A DNA stretch of 64,000 nt from Fonsecaea monophora (Eukaryota; Ascomycota; Eurotiomycetes; Chaetothyriales; Herpotrichiellaceae), in NCBI RefSeq assembly GCF_001642475.1, contig NW_019173935.1, forward strand, positions 434,001-498,000, written 5' to 3'. Shown in pieces: positions 31,472 through 42,024 of this stretch (position 1 is the stretch's first letter; the number at the start of each line of letters is the position of its first letter). The notes under the pieces were generated by a model. That model worked only from the letters and a program-made list of their open reading frames with translations. It made no database searches and was not told the DNA's origin. A program made the translations under genes and the position numbers.

Positions 31472-33451
31472 TCAACTCCATCCTTCTGGCACTCCTCGGG
31501 CTGCGGGCTCTCCTTCTCGACCAACATAGCATCCAAGCATGCTGCTCCACACAAACTTGTGCTCCTTTAGTTCTTGAAGCTTTTTGTATGCACCTGCATT
31601 GGCAAACCCGATTCCTGTCTCTCGATCCCGGTATCGAACAGGCAACATTGTGACGGAACACAGCTCTTGAATGTGCTTCACTGGTTTGGCTGTTTTGCGA
31701 TTGTTGTAGAAGAGGGAGTACTCTTGCCGGGATTGGCTGGAAAGCTCTTCAAACCTTTCCAGAATGACCATATTTCGCGTCGACTCTTCCTCAACTAGAG
31801 GAGGCTCCGGTGCTGTGACTGGCGCGGTGGTGCCGTCGAGCGGCGTCTGCTCTGTTTGTGTGCTTTCTTGGGCAATTTCTCTCTGCTCGGGCTTGTCGAT
31901 CGCGCTAGCTGGAGGAGTATGTTGTTTCTGCTCTATACCCTGAAAGGGCTGCAGCTTCTCCTTCTGCTCGTCATTCTCAGCTGGCCGGGTCTGCTCTTCT
32001 GTTGTGACCGAACCTTGTATTTGTGTCCGCTCTTGCGGCACACTAGATTCGGATATTGGAATCTGCTCAATAGACACTTCAGGCTTGATGACGACATCAT
32101 TGGTCACGTCAGGAGTTGGAACTTGGACAATCTGGTCTGCCGTATCTTCCGCCAGAGCCCTGGGGCTTTGTTGTGTTTCTAGCTGCTTCGCTGTATCTTG
32201 GCGTGCAGTTGACTCCTGGGGAATTGGGCTGACTCGTCTGCTCTCCGTCGGGTTGCTGTCCGTTTGCATATCAGCATACTCGTGTATCCCTTTCAAGAAG
32301 GTGTCCTCGTGATCTTGCGGGACAGTGAGCGTGATTTCCGGGGGAGCACCCTTTGGGCTGGGAGCAGCAGGGATGATGATGATGGTGTCCTTGTTGGGTT
32401 CGTCGGGTTGATTCGATGTTGGTTCTTGTGCCTGCGCAGTTGTCACAAAACCTGTCTGCAATGCTCCGGCTCTCCCTAAACCGCCACTCCTTTCTGCGGC
32501 CAGCTGCTCAAGGTACGCTTTTGACTTCCGCCCACGCTTCTTCGTCTCTGTTGTTTTGCCTTCTCCCGGATCTGGGGCATCTCTCGTGCCGATCTTGTTC
32601 AGCTTGGGACCGATCCATTTAGCCTTAGCACTTAACCAGGTAACAACTGGCCCTTCCAGCTTCCTGTCCTTGAGGGCTGCGAGTTTTGCCGCCAGCTCTT
32701 CTTGCCTCTTCTTCTCCATAGTCTCCCACCGATTTAGGCTCTTAGCATTTTGTCGCTCCACTCTTGCAGCTTCGGCTAACCGATCAGCTTGCGTGAGTTC
32801 TTTAGGAACATCCCTTGCCTTTTCTTTTTCCCGTTGTTCCTTGAGCGCTTTGAGCTTCTTGCTTTGCGCTTCACTCTCCTTGAGTCGGGCGATAGTTTCC
32901 GCTCGGTGGGCAATTGTCTGCTTACGCAGGGAACTTCGACCGGAATCAGGATCGTGAACCCATGTAACTCGCTCTTTCTTCTTAGATGGTTTTGGTGCAA
33001 TTGATGCAGCAGCTGGTCTTGTCGGATCGGTCTTGAGTTTCTTCCTCATACCCGCAACACTGGTTAGGGCTAGGTCTGCTTTGCGTTTCTTCGCTCGTTC
33101 CTCTTTGGCCTGCTTTTGAATTTCCTTCTCTCCTTCGAGGTCGTCGGCTGCGGCATTCGGTCCTTGATCATCATCATCGCTGGAAGACATGTCCGCGTCC
33201 TCATCCTCGTCTCCGCTTTTGAATTCCTCATCTTCTTCCTCTTCGTTGTCCGCAAACAATAGAGTAACCTCGTCTTGTTCGTCCACACTTGCCACCTCTT
33301 CCAGTATCATGTCCCTGTCATAGCGGTTGCCAGCAGTCTTCCTACGCTCCCTACCAGCGATGAGGGTCTCGACGAGTTCTTCCTCTGATTCATCTTCGCT
33401 TGACTCGGTCTCTGAGAGTTGCGGCGTATCGTCCATGGTTTCATCTGTCAT
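31472..33451 (-). CDS. vps72: SWR1 complex subunit Vps72 (YL1)
   Basis: A single exon of 659 residues, starting at ATG 33451. Vps72/YL1 is the SWR1 chromatin remodeller subunit that binds H2A.Z-H2B for histone exchange in the nucleus. The N-terminal YL1 domain has ETLIAGRERRKTAGNRYDRD, then a highly acidic stretch (DEVTLLFADNEEEEDEEF, SSSDDDDQG) that is the histone chaperone part, followed by basic, lysine-rich helices (residues about 110-250). After a long Glu/Gln/Pro-rich spacer, the C-terminal YL1_C box appears: CSVTMLPVRYRDRETGIGFA, then YKKLQELKEHKFVWSSMLG. Length is typical for filamentous fungi. The gene is divergent from APN1, with 286 bp between the two start codons. Confidence 0.94.
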   Translation of the reverse strand: MTDETMDDTPQLSETESSEDESEEELVETLIAGRERRKTAGNRYDRDMILEEVASVDEQDEVTLLFADNEEEEDEEFKSGDEDEDADMSSSDDDDQGPNAAADDLEGEKEIQKQAKEERAKKRKADLALTSVAGMRKKLKTDPTRPAAASIAPKPSKKKERVTWVHDPDSGRSSLRKQTIAHRAETIARLKESEAQSKKLKALKEQREKEKARDVPKELTQADRLAEAARVERQNAKSLNRWETMEKKRQEELAAKLAALKDRKLEGPVVTWLSAKAKWIGPKLNKIGTRDAPDPGEGKTTETKKRGRKSKAYLEQLAAERSGGLGRAGALQTGFVTTAQAQEPTSNQPDEPNKDTIIIIPAAPSPKGAPPEITLTVPQDHEDTFLKGIHEYADMQTDSNPTESRRVSPIPQESTARQDTAKQLETQQSPRALAEDTADQIVQVPTPDVTNDVVIKPEVSIEQIPISESSVPQERTQIQGSVTTEEQTRPAENDEQKEKLQPFQGIEQKQHTPPASAIDKPEQREIAQESTQTEQTPLDGTTAPVTAPEPPLVEEESTRNMVILERFEELSSQSRQEYSLFYNNRKTAKPVKHIQELCSVTMLPVRYRDRETGIGFANAGAYKKLQELKEHKFVWSSMLGCYVGREGEPAARGVPEGWS

Positions 33452-33737
33452 GGTTGAGAAGAGGAGCCGGGGGAGAATTGATCAAATACTCATATTTCAG
33501 GAACTAGGAAAGTACAGTCTTTTTGTTCGATCTGCAATATGTACTGAGTAGCAAGAGTGAATCTACAAATTGGTTGGCTTGACATCCGCAGGAATTTGGG
33601 GAAGGTGCGGCGAGGCAGGCCACTTTACGCGTCAACTCCGACGGACGCGTTATAGCCGTCATGATCTCGAAGATTTCAATGAACACCTCCTTAAGGCTGT
33701 CTTCCCTACCGTTCATGTACAAATTTCCAAAAAAAAC
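33452..33737. promoter_or_regulatory. Shared divergent promoter of VPS72 and APN1
   Basis: 286 bp between opposite start codons. The APN1 side ends in an A-rich run (CAAAAAAAACATG context) typical of fungal leaders. Possible co-regulation of histone exchange and base-excision repair is inference. Confidence 0.55.
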
Positions 33738-35432
33738 ATGCCTCAATTGCGCAAGAGTAAACCAGTCGCTGCTATAGACACCTATCCAGATAGTCCGGAC
33801 ACCAGGAAACGCAAGCGAGGTGGTGCAACCATTGTCGATGAACCAGAGAGTGAACCCAATGCGAGGAGCCGAAAGCGCACAAAACCAGCGGAGGATCGCG
33901 CGGACATCACACCGAAAACTCAGCGAAAGACGAACAAGGAAGTCACCGTAGCCGTCAAGGAGGAAGTAACCACCAAAACCAGTCCGGTGGCAAAGGGCAA
34001 AGCGGTGCTGAAGAAGGAGGTTGAGGTGACGATCAAGCAAAGCGAGCAGCCCACCTCGGACACTTCCAAACGGAGAGCGAAGGCGTATGTTAAGAAAGAG
34101 GCTGAATCGGAAGGATCCGAGCTTGAAGGAGACAAAACAGAGCAGAAAGAGCTCGCCAAACCCAAGCGAAAACGCAAAACGAAAGAAGAAAAGGAGGCCG
34201 AGGCGATGCCTTTTGCTCCTAGAACTGTCGGGCTCAAGATGTACGTGGGGGCTCACACAAGTATAGCGAAAGGGGTGGAAAATGCGGTTACAAATTGCGT
34301 CCAGATCGGAGGCAACGCCTTTGCATGTTTCCTCAAGTCGCAGCGGAAATGGGAGAACCCTGCGTTGAAGGATGAGAACAGAGATGCGTTCAAGAAGGCG
34401 CTGATAGACCACAAGTTTGACGGACTGTCACATATCGTCCCACACGGATCATACCTGGTCAACCTCGCCACCGAGGATGAGGACAAGGCGAAGCAGTCTT
34501 ATGATGCGTTTATCGACGATCTCCACCGGTGCGAGGCCCTCGGGATTCGGTACTACAACTTTCACCCAGGAGGAGCTGGACAAAGTCCCTTCGCAGAAGC
34601 GATCACCCGACTCGCCACCAGACTCAACCGGGCGCTGGCAGAAACGAAGACTGTTGTCCCACTGTTAGAGAATATGGCAGGCCATGGCACACTGATTGGC
34701 GGGCGATTTTCAGATCTCCGAGACGTCATCTCTCAGATCGAGCCTGAGTATCGGTCTCGAATTGGTGTCTGCATCGACACATGCCACGCATTCGCGGCAG
34801 GTTACGACCTGCGCAGTCCGGAGGACTTCAAGAAGACCATGGACGAGTTTGACAGTGTCGTCGGCTTTAAATACCTCAAAGCCATGCACCTGAACGACTC
34901 CAAGATGCCATTAGGCAGCCACCGAGACCTCCACCAGAATATTGGCCTGGGATTTCTGGGACTCCGGGCATTCCACAACGTCATGAATGAACCACGCTTC
35001 CAGAACCTGCCTTTGATACTCGAGACACCCTGCGAAAACCCAGACCCAAGCGATCCAAAGGGAAAGAAAATGATTGAGGACAAGAGTATCTGGGCGACGG
35101 AGATCAAACTTTTGGAGAGTCTGATCGGCATGGACCCGGAGAGCGAAGAGTTTCAGCGACTGGAGAACGAGTTGAGTGAAAGAGGCAAGGCGGAGAGGGA
35201 CCAGATGCAGGCGCAATATGAGAGATTGAGGGACAAGAAGCTGGAGCAGGAGAAGAAGAAACTAGCCAAAGAAAAACAGGCCGAGAAGGGCCAGAAGAAT
35301 TTAATGGACATGTTTGGTGGAAAACAGAGCACCAACGGGACGGCAAAGGGGAAGAAGCAGAAGGGCCGCAAAAGGGGAAATAGTTCGGAAAGCGAGTCAA
35401 GTGAACTCAGCGAGCCGAGCGATGAAGAGTGA
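33738..35432 (+). CDS. apn1: AP endonuclease 1 (endonuclease IV family)
   Basis: 564 residues from ATG 33738, the first ATG of the frame and in good context (AACATGCCT); upstream in-frame codons start only at TTG. Apn1 cuts DNA 5' to abasic sites in base-excision repair, in nucleus and mitochondria, with three zinc ions. The first 160 residues are basic and lysine-rich (RKRKRGG, RSRKRTK, KPKRKRKTKEEKE), holding likely nuclear localisation signals. The TIM barrel follows with the endonuclease IV ligands: MYVGAHTSIAKG, FHPGGAGQSPF, PLLENMAGHG, VCIDTCHAFAAGYD, AMHLNDSK, SHRDLHQNIGLG and LILETPCEN. The C-terminal tail is a charged coil (EKKKLAKEKQAEKGQKN) with a NLMDMFGG box and another basic patch, longer than in yeast Apn1 (367 aa). 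Confidence 0.95.
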   Translation: MPQLRKSKPVAAIDTYPDSPDTRKRKRGGATIVDEPESEPNARSRKRTKPAEDRADITPKTQRKTNKEVTVAVKEEVTTKTSPVAKGKAVLKKEVEVTIKQSEQPTSDTSKRRAKAYVKKEAESEGSELEGDKTEQKELAKPKRKRKTKEEKEAEAMPFAPRTVGLKMYVGAHTSIAKGVENAVTNCVQIGGNAFACFLKSQRKWENPALKDENRDAFKKALIDHKFDGLSHIVPHGSYLVNLATEDEDKAKQSYDAFIDDLHRCEALGIRYYNFHPGGAGQSPFAEAITRLATRLNRALAETKTVVPLLENMAGHGTLIGGRFSDLRDVISQIEPEYRSRIGVCIDTCHAFAAGYDLRSPEDFKKTMDEFDSVVGFKYLKAMHLNDSKMPLGSHRDLHQNIGLGFLGLRAFHNVMNEPRFQNLPLILETPCENPDPSDPKGKKMIEDKSIWATEIKLLESLIGMDPESEEFQRLENELSERGKAERDQMQAQYERLRDKKLEQEKKKLAKEKQAEKGQKNLMDMFGGKQSTNGTAKGKKQKGRKRGNSSESESSELSEPSDEE

Positions 35433-35789
35433 TGAGGAAATCACATCTAGCCGTAGAAGCGAGATGTCGTCCTCTAAGGAAAAAAAATCCCGCGAGCAGC
35501 ATCGAGTCTCTGTAAATTGGTTTGAGTAGAAGAAACATATGCATGGATTTCCTGGCCTTGAGACGAGAATCTCCGCTGAAAACCGCCAAAAATGGCACCT
35601 GATCCTTACTCCATGCTTGCTCTATACCTCGTATACATATCCGTCAAACGCACTCATACGCACATATGCTCCATCCGAACAAGACTGTTCCCTGTCGGTG
35701 TGGTGCAAAGCATTCATGCATATTTCCATATCTCAACGCCGCGAAACACCCGTACTCTTCGCCGTCAAAAGTGCAGAGCAAAAAAGAAT
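35433..35789. other. Intergenic region between convergent APN1 and P450
   Basis: 357 bp of 3' flanks; nothing else is seen. Confidence 0.5.
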
Positions 35790-37430
35790 TCAACTCGTCC
35801 ACCCCTCGACGGGTTTGAGGTATACCTCGACGCCGCCCTTAGGACGGGCCGTGACGCCTCCCTTGATCTCGATCTCCCTGTCCGGGTCGACCATCTCGAA
35901 ATCATAGGTGCCGACGAACGCGGCGAGCAGGCATGCGAACTCGGCGACGGCGAATTTTGCGCCGATGCAGCTCCGCGGGCCGTGCAGGAAGGTCAGGAAG
36001 GCGTAGTTGCTGACGGCGCCGCCGGCGTTGGCCTGGCCCGGCGCCGTCCACCGGTCCGGGTTGAACTCGGAGGCGTCGTCGCCCCACAGCGCCGTGTTGT
36101 GGTTGATGGCCCACGGCGAGAGGATGACCTTGGTGCCCTTGGGGACGAAGTGGCCCAGGATGGACGTGTTGCAGGCCGCATCGCGCAGAGTAAGTGGCAC
36201 GGGCGCCCAGAGACGTAAAATCTCCTGGCAGACGGCGTGGAGGTAGGGCATGCCGTCGATGACTTCGGCGGTGATGTCGTCGCTGTCGAGACTGGAGATG
36301 TGCGAACGGATCTCGTCCCGCAGGCGTGCCTGGATATCTCGTCGTTGGCATAGTTGGTAGACAGCCCAGGCGAATGCCGATGCCGTGGTTTCGTGGCCCG
36401 CGGCGAGGAAGGTCATCATGTTGTTGACGAGCTCTTCGTCCGTAAACCCGCCGGACTCGAGCGCCACGGAGATGATGTCCGGCTGCATGGGCTCCTTGTT
36501 GGCCATCAGCTGCTTCTTTTGCGCGATCAACTGGCGGCAGGTATCTTTTGCCACGTCCGATGCGGCTTGTACTTGGTTGTTCCGGTCGATAGGGAGGTTG
36601 TTGAGAAACCACGCCGGAAGGAAGAAGGAGAGGAGGCCCAGGATCTGGGCGGTGCGGTCAGGCTGGAATACTGCCCGGTAGACACGATTCAATTCGTTCG
36701 TCGGGTCTCGCAGTGAGTTGAAGTCTTGACCCATGCCAGCCACACCGATGATGTCCAACGTTGCGCGACTGCCCCATTCGCTGACTTCAATTGAGGGCCG
36801 TGGCTCGGACGACGACTTCAGCTGTTTCTGGATCTCATGCACCATCTCTCGAGATTTGGACCAAAATATCGGGTAGAGTTCCTTGATGTGGCGAAAGTGG
36901 AACGCCGGCATGAGATTCTTCCTCTGCGCTTTGTGGTCGTCGCCCTCTGCAAGCAGCACCCCGACACCTAGGACTCGTCCGATACCCGTGCGAAGTAACT
37001 CGGGCTTGATGAATTCATAGCTCTTCGTATTCAGAACTTCGGCAAGGCCCTTGGGGTTAGTGACCAGCAGACGTTCCCGGTTGTAAAGGTGCAAGTAGCG
37101 GATCAGGCCGTCGTTGGGAATCTCTTGAGCCCAGCGTCTCTGAGGCACCCCAGAGGGTTCTTTGAGCATCGTGCGCCAGTGGCCCGAGATCCTGCTACCT
37201 CCTTTGACCGTCGGCAGATTACGCAGAGGGCTCGTGTAAAAAGGGTAGATGAAGATAACGTAGACTGCCCAGATCAAGGCCTGGAAGAGGAAAATCACAG
37301 AGGCTGTCCATGTGTAGGAGTGGAAAATTGAATACTGAGGCGCAAACCTGACCAGGAGAACGGAGCCAGCCAGAGACAGGGTGACCCAGAAGCGATAGGT
37401 GCCCAGGAACTCTGGGACTTCAAAAGGCAT
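35790..37430 (-). CDS. Cytochrome P450 monooxygenase (class II, membrane-anchored)
   Basis: 546 residues from ATG 37430 (MPFEVPEFLG); the frame stays open upstream only from non-ATG codons. Two hydrophobic segments (about 12-30 and 42-65) anchor the protein in the endoplasmic reticulum. The I-helix is AAGHETTAS (343-351), the K-helix ExxR is EILR (403-406), the PERF-like motif is FNPDRW and the heme loop is FLHGPRSCIG, with Cys488 as iron ligand. All landmarks of an active P450 are present. The closest style is the CYP3A/CYP4-like fungal group with a double N-terminal anchor, but I cannot assign a CYP family. The substrate is unknown. A gene for a bZIP factor and one for an O-methyltransferase follow at 2.6 and 4.6 kb, which would suit secondary metabolism, though no synthase gene is seen. 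Confidence 0.93.
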   Translation of the reverse strand: MPFEVPEFLGTYRFWVTLSLAGSVLLVRFAPQYSIFHSYTWTASVIFLFQALIWAVYVIFIYPFYTSPLRNLPTVKGGSRISGHWRTMLKEPSGVPQRRWAQEIPNDGLIRYLHLYNRERLLVTNPKGLAEVLNTKSYEFIKPELLRTGIGRVLGVGVLLAEGDDHKAQRKNLMPAFHFRHIKELYPIFWSKSREMVHEIQKQLKSSSEPRPSIEVSEWGSRATLDIIGVAGMGQDFNSLRDPTNELNRVYRAVFQPDRTAQILGLLSFFLPAWFLNNLPIDRNNQVQAASDVAKDTCRQLIAQKKQLMANKEPMQPDIISVALESGGFTDEELVNNMMTFLAAGHETTASAFAWAVYQLCQRRDIQARLRDEIRSHISSLDSDDITAEVIDGMPYLHAVCQEILRLWAPVPLTLRDAACNTSILGHFVPKGTKVILSPWAINHNTALWGDDASEFNPDRWTAPGQANAGGAVSNYAFLTFLHGPRSCIGAKFAVAEFACLLAAFVGTYDFEMVDPDREIEIKGGVTARPKGGVEVYLKPVEGWTS

Positions 37431-40061
37431 ATTGAATTCACTAGGGGAGAGTCTCTTGTGCAGAATGATAAGGTGGGAATGTTTGTCTCGCCCAGAGCCT
37501 CCTTCTGTTGGAAAACCAGACAAGAGACCAAGAATTCAAGAGTTGAAGTGAAGAGATAATGAAGCCGAAAAGGACAGGCAGACGCAAAATGCGCGAAAAG
37601 GACACTGATCTGAATGTGGAAACGAAGGTTGAAAGTGTTGGACGGTGATGAATCCTCTTCGCCTCATTGGAATCGGGACAATGACATTCCATGTTAAGCG
37701 AGGCGGGATAGTGTCGTCATTTGATATGTGAGATATTCCGTCTGACAGACCATTTAAAGAGGTTTGACACCCATTCTGACCATTAGAGCGCGAGCGTCTT
37801 ACCTGTCAGACAAGTGGATTTTATCCAACCGAGGCATCCGTCGAGGTTTCATCCCAAAATAGGTGGTTGTCGCGAACGAATCGGCGAATTTGGCTGCAGT
37901 TCATCCGATGAATTGAACCCCTTGGTGTACGAAATACGACAATCTGTGGAGAAAAGGCCAGTTTGGCTGCCCAAAGCATCTGTATCATCAGAGAACAAAG
38001 TTGAGGGGATAGTTAATTCCAGTATCAAACCCTCTCAGGACAAGCAGGATCATGTAACTCCCTCTTGAAATTCTTGTTGCTGGACCAGCTCGAAATCTCT
38101 GAGATTGATCGACTCTGTTCGTACAGAAATCCAGCAGAGTTGGCTCCCCTGATGTGGTTCATATCGCATCTCTCACACCTTCCAACCCGACAAGCAACCG
38201 TCTCAAGCTGGAGATATGCCGTGGACCATTCCCTGAACCTTCAGCGATGTGGTCAAGTTGATGTCAGCAAGGCGAGACATGAACGTGTGTATGTTCTGAT
38301 CTTAGCAAATCCAGTTCAGCAGCGACGCAAAATTTTCGGTGGACATGACCTAGACTGCTGCCCAGAGTCTGAGTAGTTCATTGTGCAACAAGAAAGAGTT
38401 GTGGCTACTTCAGTGGGAAGAAAAAGGGATGGGATGAGGTAGAAGCCCACCAACCGGGGAAAATGCGACCGTCATTGCAACTCGGTGCTTTTCCAGATGG
38501 TATCAATCCAAGCAGGGGTTTGGAGGATCTGAAAGTCCGGCTAACAACCACGGATCTGGTTGACACCCAGTGGTTGGCGCAGGCGAAGATGCTTGATGAT
38601 AAAGAATGCAGAGAAGCATGCATAGAAGCATGGAAGCAAGCAACGGACCATCCGTCCGTAAGGCCATTCTCGAGCGCTTGATTGACGGACGTTATTGTGC
38701 CAGCGTGGGATGTGGGTTTGTTAGATCAGAGAGACCGTGATCCCCTGAATCCGTCTATCTCAGAGGAAGCCCCAGCGGAGCCGGAAGGAACCGCGGCAGT
38801 TCATGTTTCCATCCTACTCGTACTGGCGGACGAAGTCCGACAAAACTGAAGACCAGCAAGGAACCGCGTCTAGACTTCGCTAAAGTCCCTGAAGAGCGTC
38901 GTGCCTTTGAACGACGGACAATCTGTCAACATTGCTGCAAGTATCAAGTGCCCATGCTAATATCGGTGAGTGCAGGTCCTCTTGAGCTGGGACGATATCT
39001 CAATTCCAGATATGCAAGTTGACAGACAGCTTGAAATGAGAGGGGTATTCCCGATAGGGGAAGCGCATCGCTCACGCTAATACTACAAGTAGTACCAAAC
39101 CTCACTAATCAAGCCAGGTCCATCTTCCAGTGAGAAGAGGTCGGAGAGGAGAGCAGTTTCCTTAAGGAAGGTGCGTTGGCAGGGGAAACTGCGGACTAAC
39201 CCCTCCCGTGTAGGCAGTGGATAACAGAGAAGATAGTTGTTGACAGTCGCAAGAGGATGGAGGGGTATGGATGTTACTGAGGAGAAGTAGATTGGTGAGG
39301 TTGCTGGTATCTGTCCTCGGTATTGAGCGTGAACCCTTTGATTGGACAAGCTGTTCTAATAAGCAGTTCCCCGCTCTCCTATTTCGGTATAGGAGTGTCT
39401 GATGTCACGTCACTGATCCAATCACCTCCCATCACCCTTTCCCCCCTTTTCCCTCCTCCTCCTGCGATATCGACCCCTTCGTTTACCGGGAGAATTCCCG
39501 CATAACGCCAACACGCTATCGCTATACCCCCCTCTTCCTCACTAAAGCTGTCCTGCGATGCCGTGCCTGCACTCCGTGCGCCGCTCCCACTATCCGAAGC
39601 ACTCCTCCTTTCCTAACCCTCGCTTTGTCAGGCGAAAATGTCTCTTCGCCCACCCCCAGTTTCCCAAATGTGAGTTCGCGTGCAAGGGTAGCTTGGACCC
39701 TGCGTCATGTCACAGGTCGTTTCTTAGTCCTGGCGGTCTAGATGGGGCAGGCATGCCATCTTATTCACCCACGCTGCGTCATCCTTTGGGGTGACAGCGC
39801 GCTTGTTGTATCAAAGCTGTTCGTAGGCCAGCCTTGTGGGATATAACAACACAACATCTTTCCTGCCTCTGCAATGTTTGAAGTCCTCCATCGAGATCCA
39901 AAAAGATAACAGCAACACTAGCAAATCCATTCTACTCCCATTTTGGATAATCCAACCCAACGCGGTCTAATATTCCTAATATTACAACACCTCATTACCC
40001 TTCTGGACCTTCACAACAAGATCGGAAAAGCCGTCGTCGAACCCGTTTCAACCAACAAATA
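37431..40061. other. Long intergenic region between P450 and bZIP gene
   Basis: 2.6 kb without a supportable gene; ORFs are at most about 100 codons and unrecognised. Divergent promoters are expected here. The last 220 bp hold an A/C-rich leader and an 11-codon upstream ORF (39874-39909). Confidence 0.5.
39874..39909 (+). promoter_or_regulatory. Upstream ORF before the bZIP gene (11 codons)
   Basis: ATG 39874 codes MFEVLHRDPKR and stops at TAA 39907-39909, 152 bp before the bZIP start codon. No other ATG lies between its stop and the main ATG. Short upstream ORFs control several fungal bZIP factors, so a similar role is possible. Confidence 0.4.
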
Positions 40062-40685
40062 ATGCAAGCAATCGAACACAACATGGGTTTGGGCTTTCCT
40101 ACAGATTTCAACGCCGCTGCATTCGACTGGTCCTATCCCTCGTCGGCCACCTCAGATCAAAGCACAGTGGACATCCTGGACCTTTTCTTCGAGTCGACTC
40201 CAAGCGTGCCAGTAGCTCATTCAAGCCACCTGCGCACGGGGAGTGAGTCTCAACAGTCACAGTCTGGGTTTTACGGGGACGCATTCTCGCAGTCGGCGGT
40301 CGACGCGTCAGTCGGCTACGCGAGCAGCGAGCACTCGGACGACTTCTGGACAAAGGAGACGACGCCGGCCGACTTTGGAGACATGCCCTCGGACTCGAAC
40401 ACGAACCAGGCCAAGATGCTGGACCGCAAGCACCGGCGGCGCGAACAGAACCGCAAGGCCCAGAGCAACTTCCGACAGAAGAGGAAGCAGGAAGTGCGCC
40501 GCCTCGAGCAGGAAGTCGAGGAACTCCGCGCCCAGATTGCTGGGTACCACAAGAGCGGGCCCACAGTCGGTCTGACCATCTGCACCAGATGTCGCAACTT
40601 CTTCCCTGCGTCCGCCGAGGTTTCTATCCCTCACTTTGCGGCCTCTGGCGCCTTCAGCTCGTCTCCATCCAGTTGCGATAGTTGA
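40062..40685 (+). CDS. Small bZIP transcription factor
   Basis: A single exon of 207 residues. The basic region (122-142) reads RKHRRREQNRKAQSNFRQKRK, given here only as its core RRREQNRKAQSNFR; it holds the bZIP signature N-x7-R (Asn130, Arg138). The adjoining zipper is short (RRLEQEVEELRAQI, about two to three heptads). After it comes a CTRC pair (174, 177), and the N-terminus is acidic and Ser-rich, as for an activation region. The REQNRKAQxxFR form is that of fungal AP-1-like or related factors, but the long C-terminal cysteine-rich domain of Yap1/NapA is missing. The target genes are unknown; the O-methyltransferase downstream is a candidate by position only. Confidence 0.9.
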   Translation: MQAIEHNMGLGFPTDFNAAAFDWSYPSSATSDQSTVDILDLFFESTPSVPVAHSSHLRTGSESQQSQSGFYGDAFSQSAVDASVGYASSEHSDDFWTKETTPADFGDMPSDSNTNQAKMLDRKHRRREQNRKAQSNFRQKRKQEVRRLEQEVEELRAQIAGYHKSGPTVGLTICTRCRNFFPASAEVSIPHFAASGAFSSSPSSCDS

Positions 40686-42024
40686 AGAGGTCTCGACAAA
40701 AGTCGACAGAGTTGGTCAATCATTGCCGCCACTCCCTTGAGGTGGCAGCATCGATGACGCCTCTGCACTTTGAAGCCATAAAAATCACACTCCTGCGCTA
40801 ATGCGGCGAGGGAGTCTTGCTCACCACGGTGTCTGATGGTGTCGCGACAAGGCTCCGGATATTAGCCACGCCACGCCACGCCACGGCAGATCCAACGCTC
40901 TCGAGCTATCCAATGAGAGCCTGGACGTTCTCGCGCCCGGATTCGGCTACATAACCAAGCCTCACCGCGAGATTCACGGCCAGCCGAGCTTCGTGGGTGA
41001 GCGGTATCGCCGAGGTTGTGAGAATGACGATCTGTTGCCAAATGCGAGTAGACAGGCTGACAAGGGGGGGAGGGACATGAGGTCAATTGACGGCCCTGCA
41101 CGAGATAATGCCTTATGAAGCGGGGCGATCGGGACAGCGAATAAAGTGTACGAGTATGTAATTCGGCTTCAGTTTCGGTAATGGATAATATAGTTCTTTT
41201 TGCACTTTACCAATGAAAGCGACGATTCTACCACTTGTACCTCCAATTGATTTGGCCATTTTCCCTCATGACTGTGGAGGCCTGAACCCTTCTTCCTCGA
41301 CTCCATTCGCCACGTGGACTTAGGGTGCTTGTACGAGCTTGACGAGTATCGTGATATCATAGGAGGTGTCCCAATCGGGTATCGAAGCGTCTATACGAGC
41401 AAAGCAAGGATCCCGGACCCGCATCCCAGACCTCGCTTGTCGTATCGAGTAATGCGAGTATAATACGCACAACCTCGCATAAATATATCAGGAATCTGAG
41501 ATGACTCTTTCCCCCTCTCGCACTCGGTTCTGTCCCAGAGATCCAGGGAACTTTAAACCCCCCCCCCCCCCCCCCCCAGGCTAGTATACGACACCCCGGA
41601 AATGGAAATAGAGAAACAGGCATTGGCCATTAGGGGGGTTCCAGGCCCGTGTTGGCACTTTTGTGTAAAACGGGTTTGAATGCTTGTGACACCTCTCTTG
41701 TCCCAAGTCGGCTATATCCCTGACCGGTTTACTTTTCCTCCGGTCTCACATGGAAGGAAGATGTGGTTCGGATCTTGGATTCAGGCCACCACATCACATC
41801 ATGTAAGGCGCTCGTGTGCACACTCTCTGACCCTGTCAGATGAACTCTGCTCGGTGGGGGGAATGCTAGCACTAGAAAGGAAATGGGAGAGGAGGGTACT
41901 GGTTGTGCAAAAGCAAAGTGAACATGGGTATCAGGGAGCAGAGAGCAGGGAGAAGTATATAAACCTTGGTTTCATGTCCTGACGAACAATCTTGTCTTCT
42001 TGGCCTCTCCATCCAGGAAAAAAC
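40686..42024. other. Intergenic region with C20 homopolymer
   Basis: 1.3 kb of noncoding sequence upstream of the O-methyltransferase. It holds a GCCAC pentamer run (40868-40884) and a 20-base C tract (41558-41577). No gene is supported. Confidence 0.5.
41558..41577 (+). repeat. C20 homopolymer
   Basis: Twenty consecutive cytosines about 450 bp upstream of the O-methyltransferase. Length is prone to sequencing error. Confidence 0.85.

Noticed and set aside
33570..33737. N-terminal extension of APN1 from 33570
   Set aside because: The frame is open upstream only from a TTG codon; the first ATG is 33738 in good context.
35902..36612. 236-codon minus-strand ORF within the P450 gene
   Set aside because: Arg/His-rich out-of-frame shadow of the P450 coding sequence.
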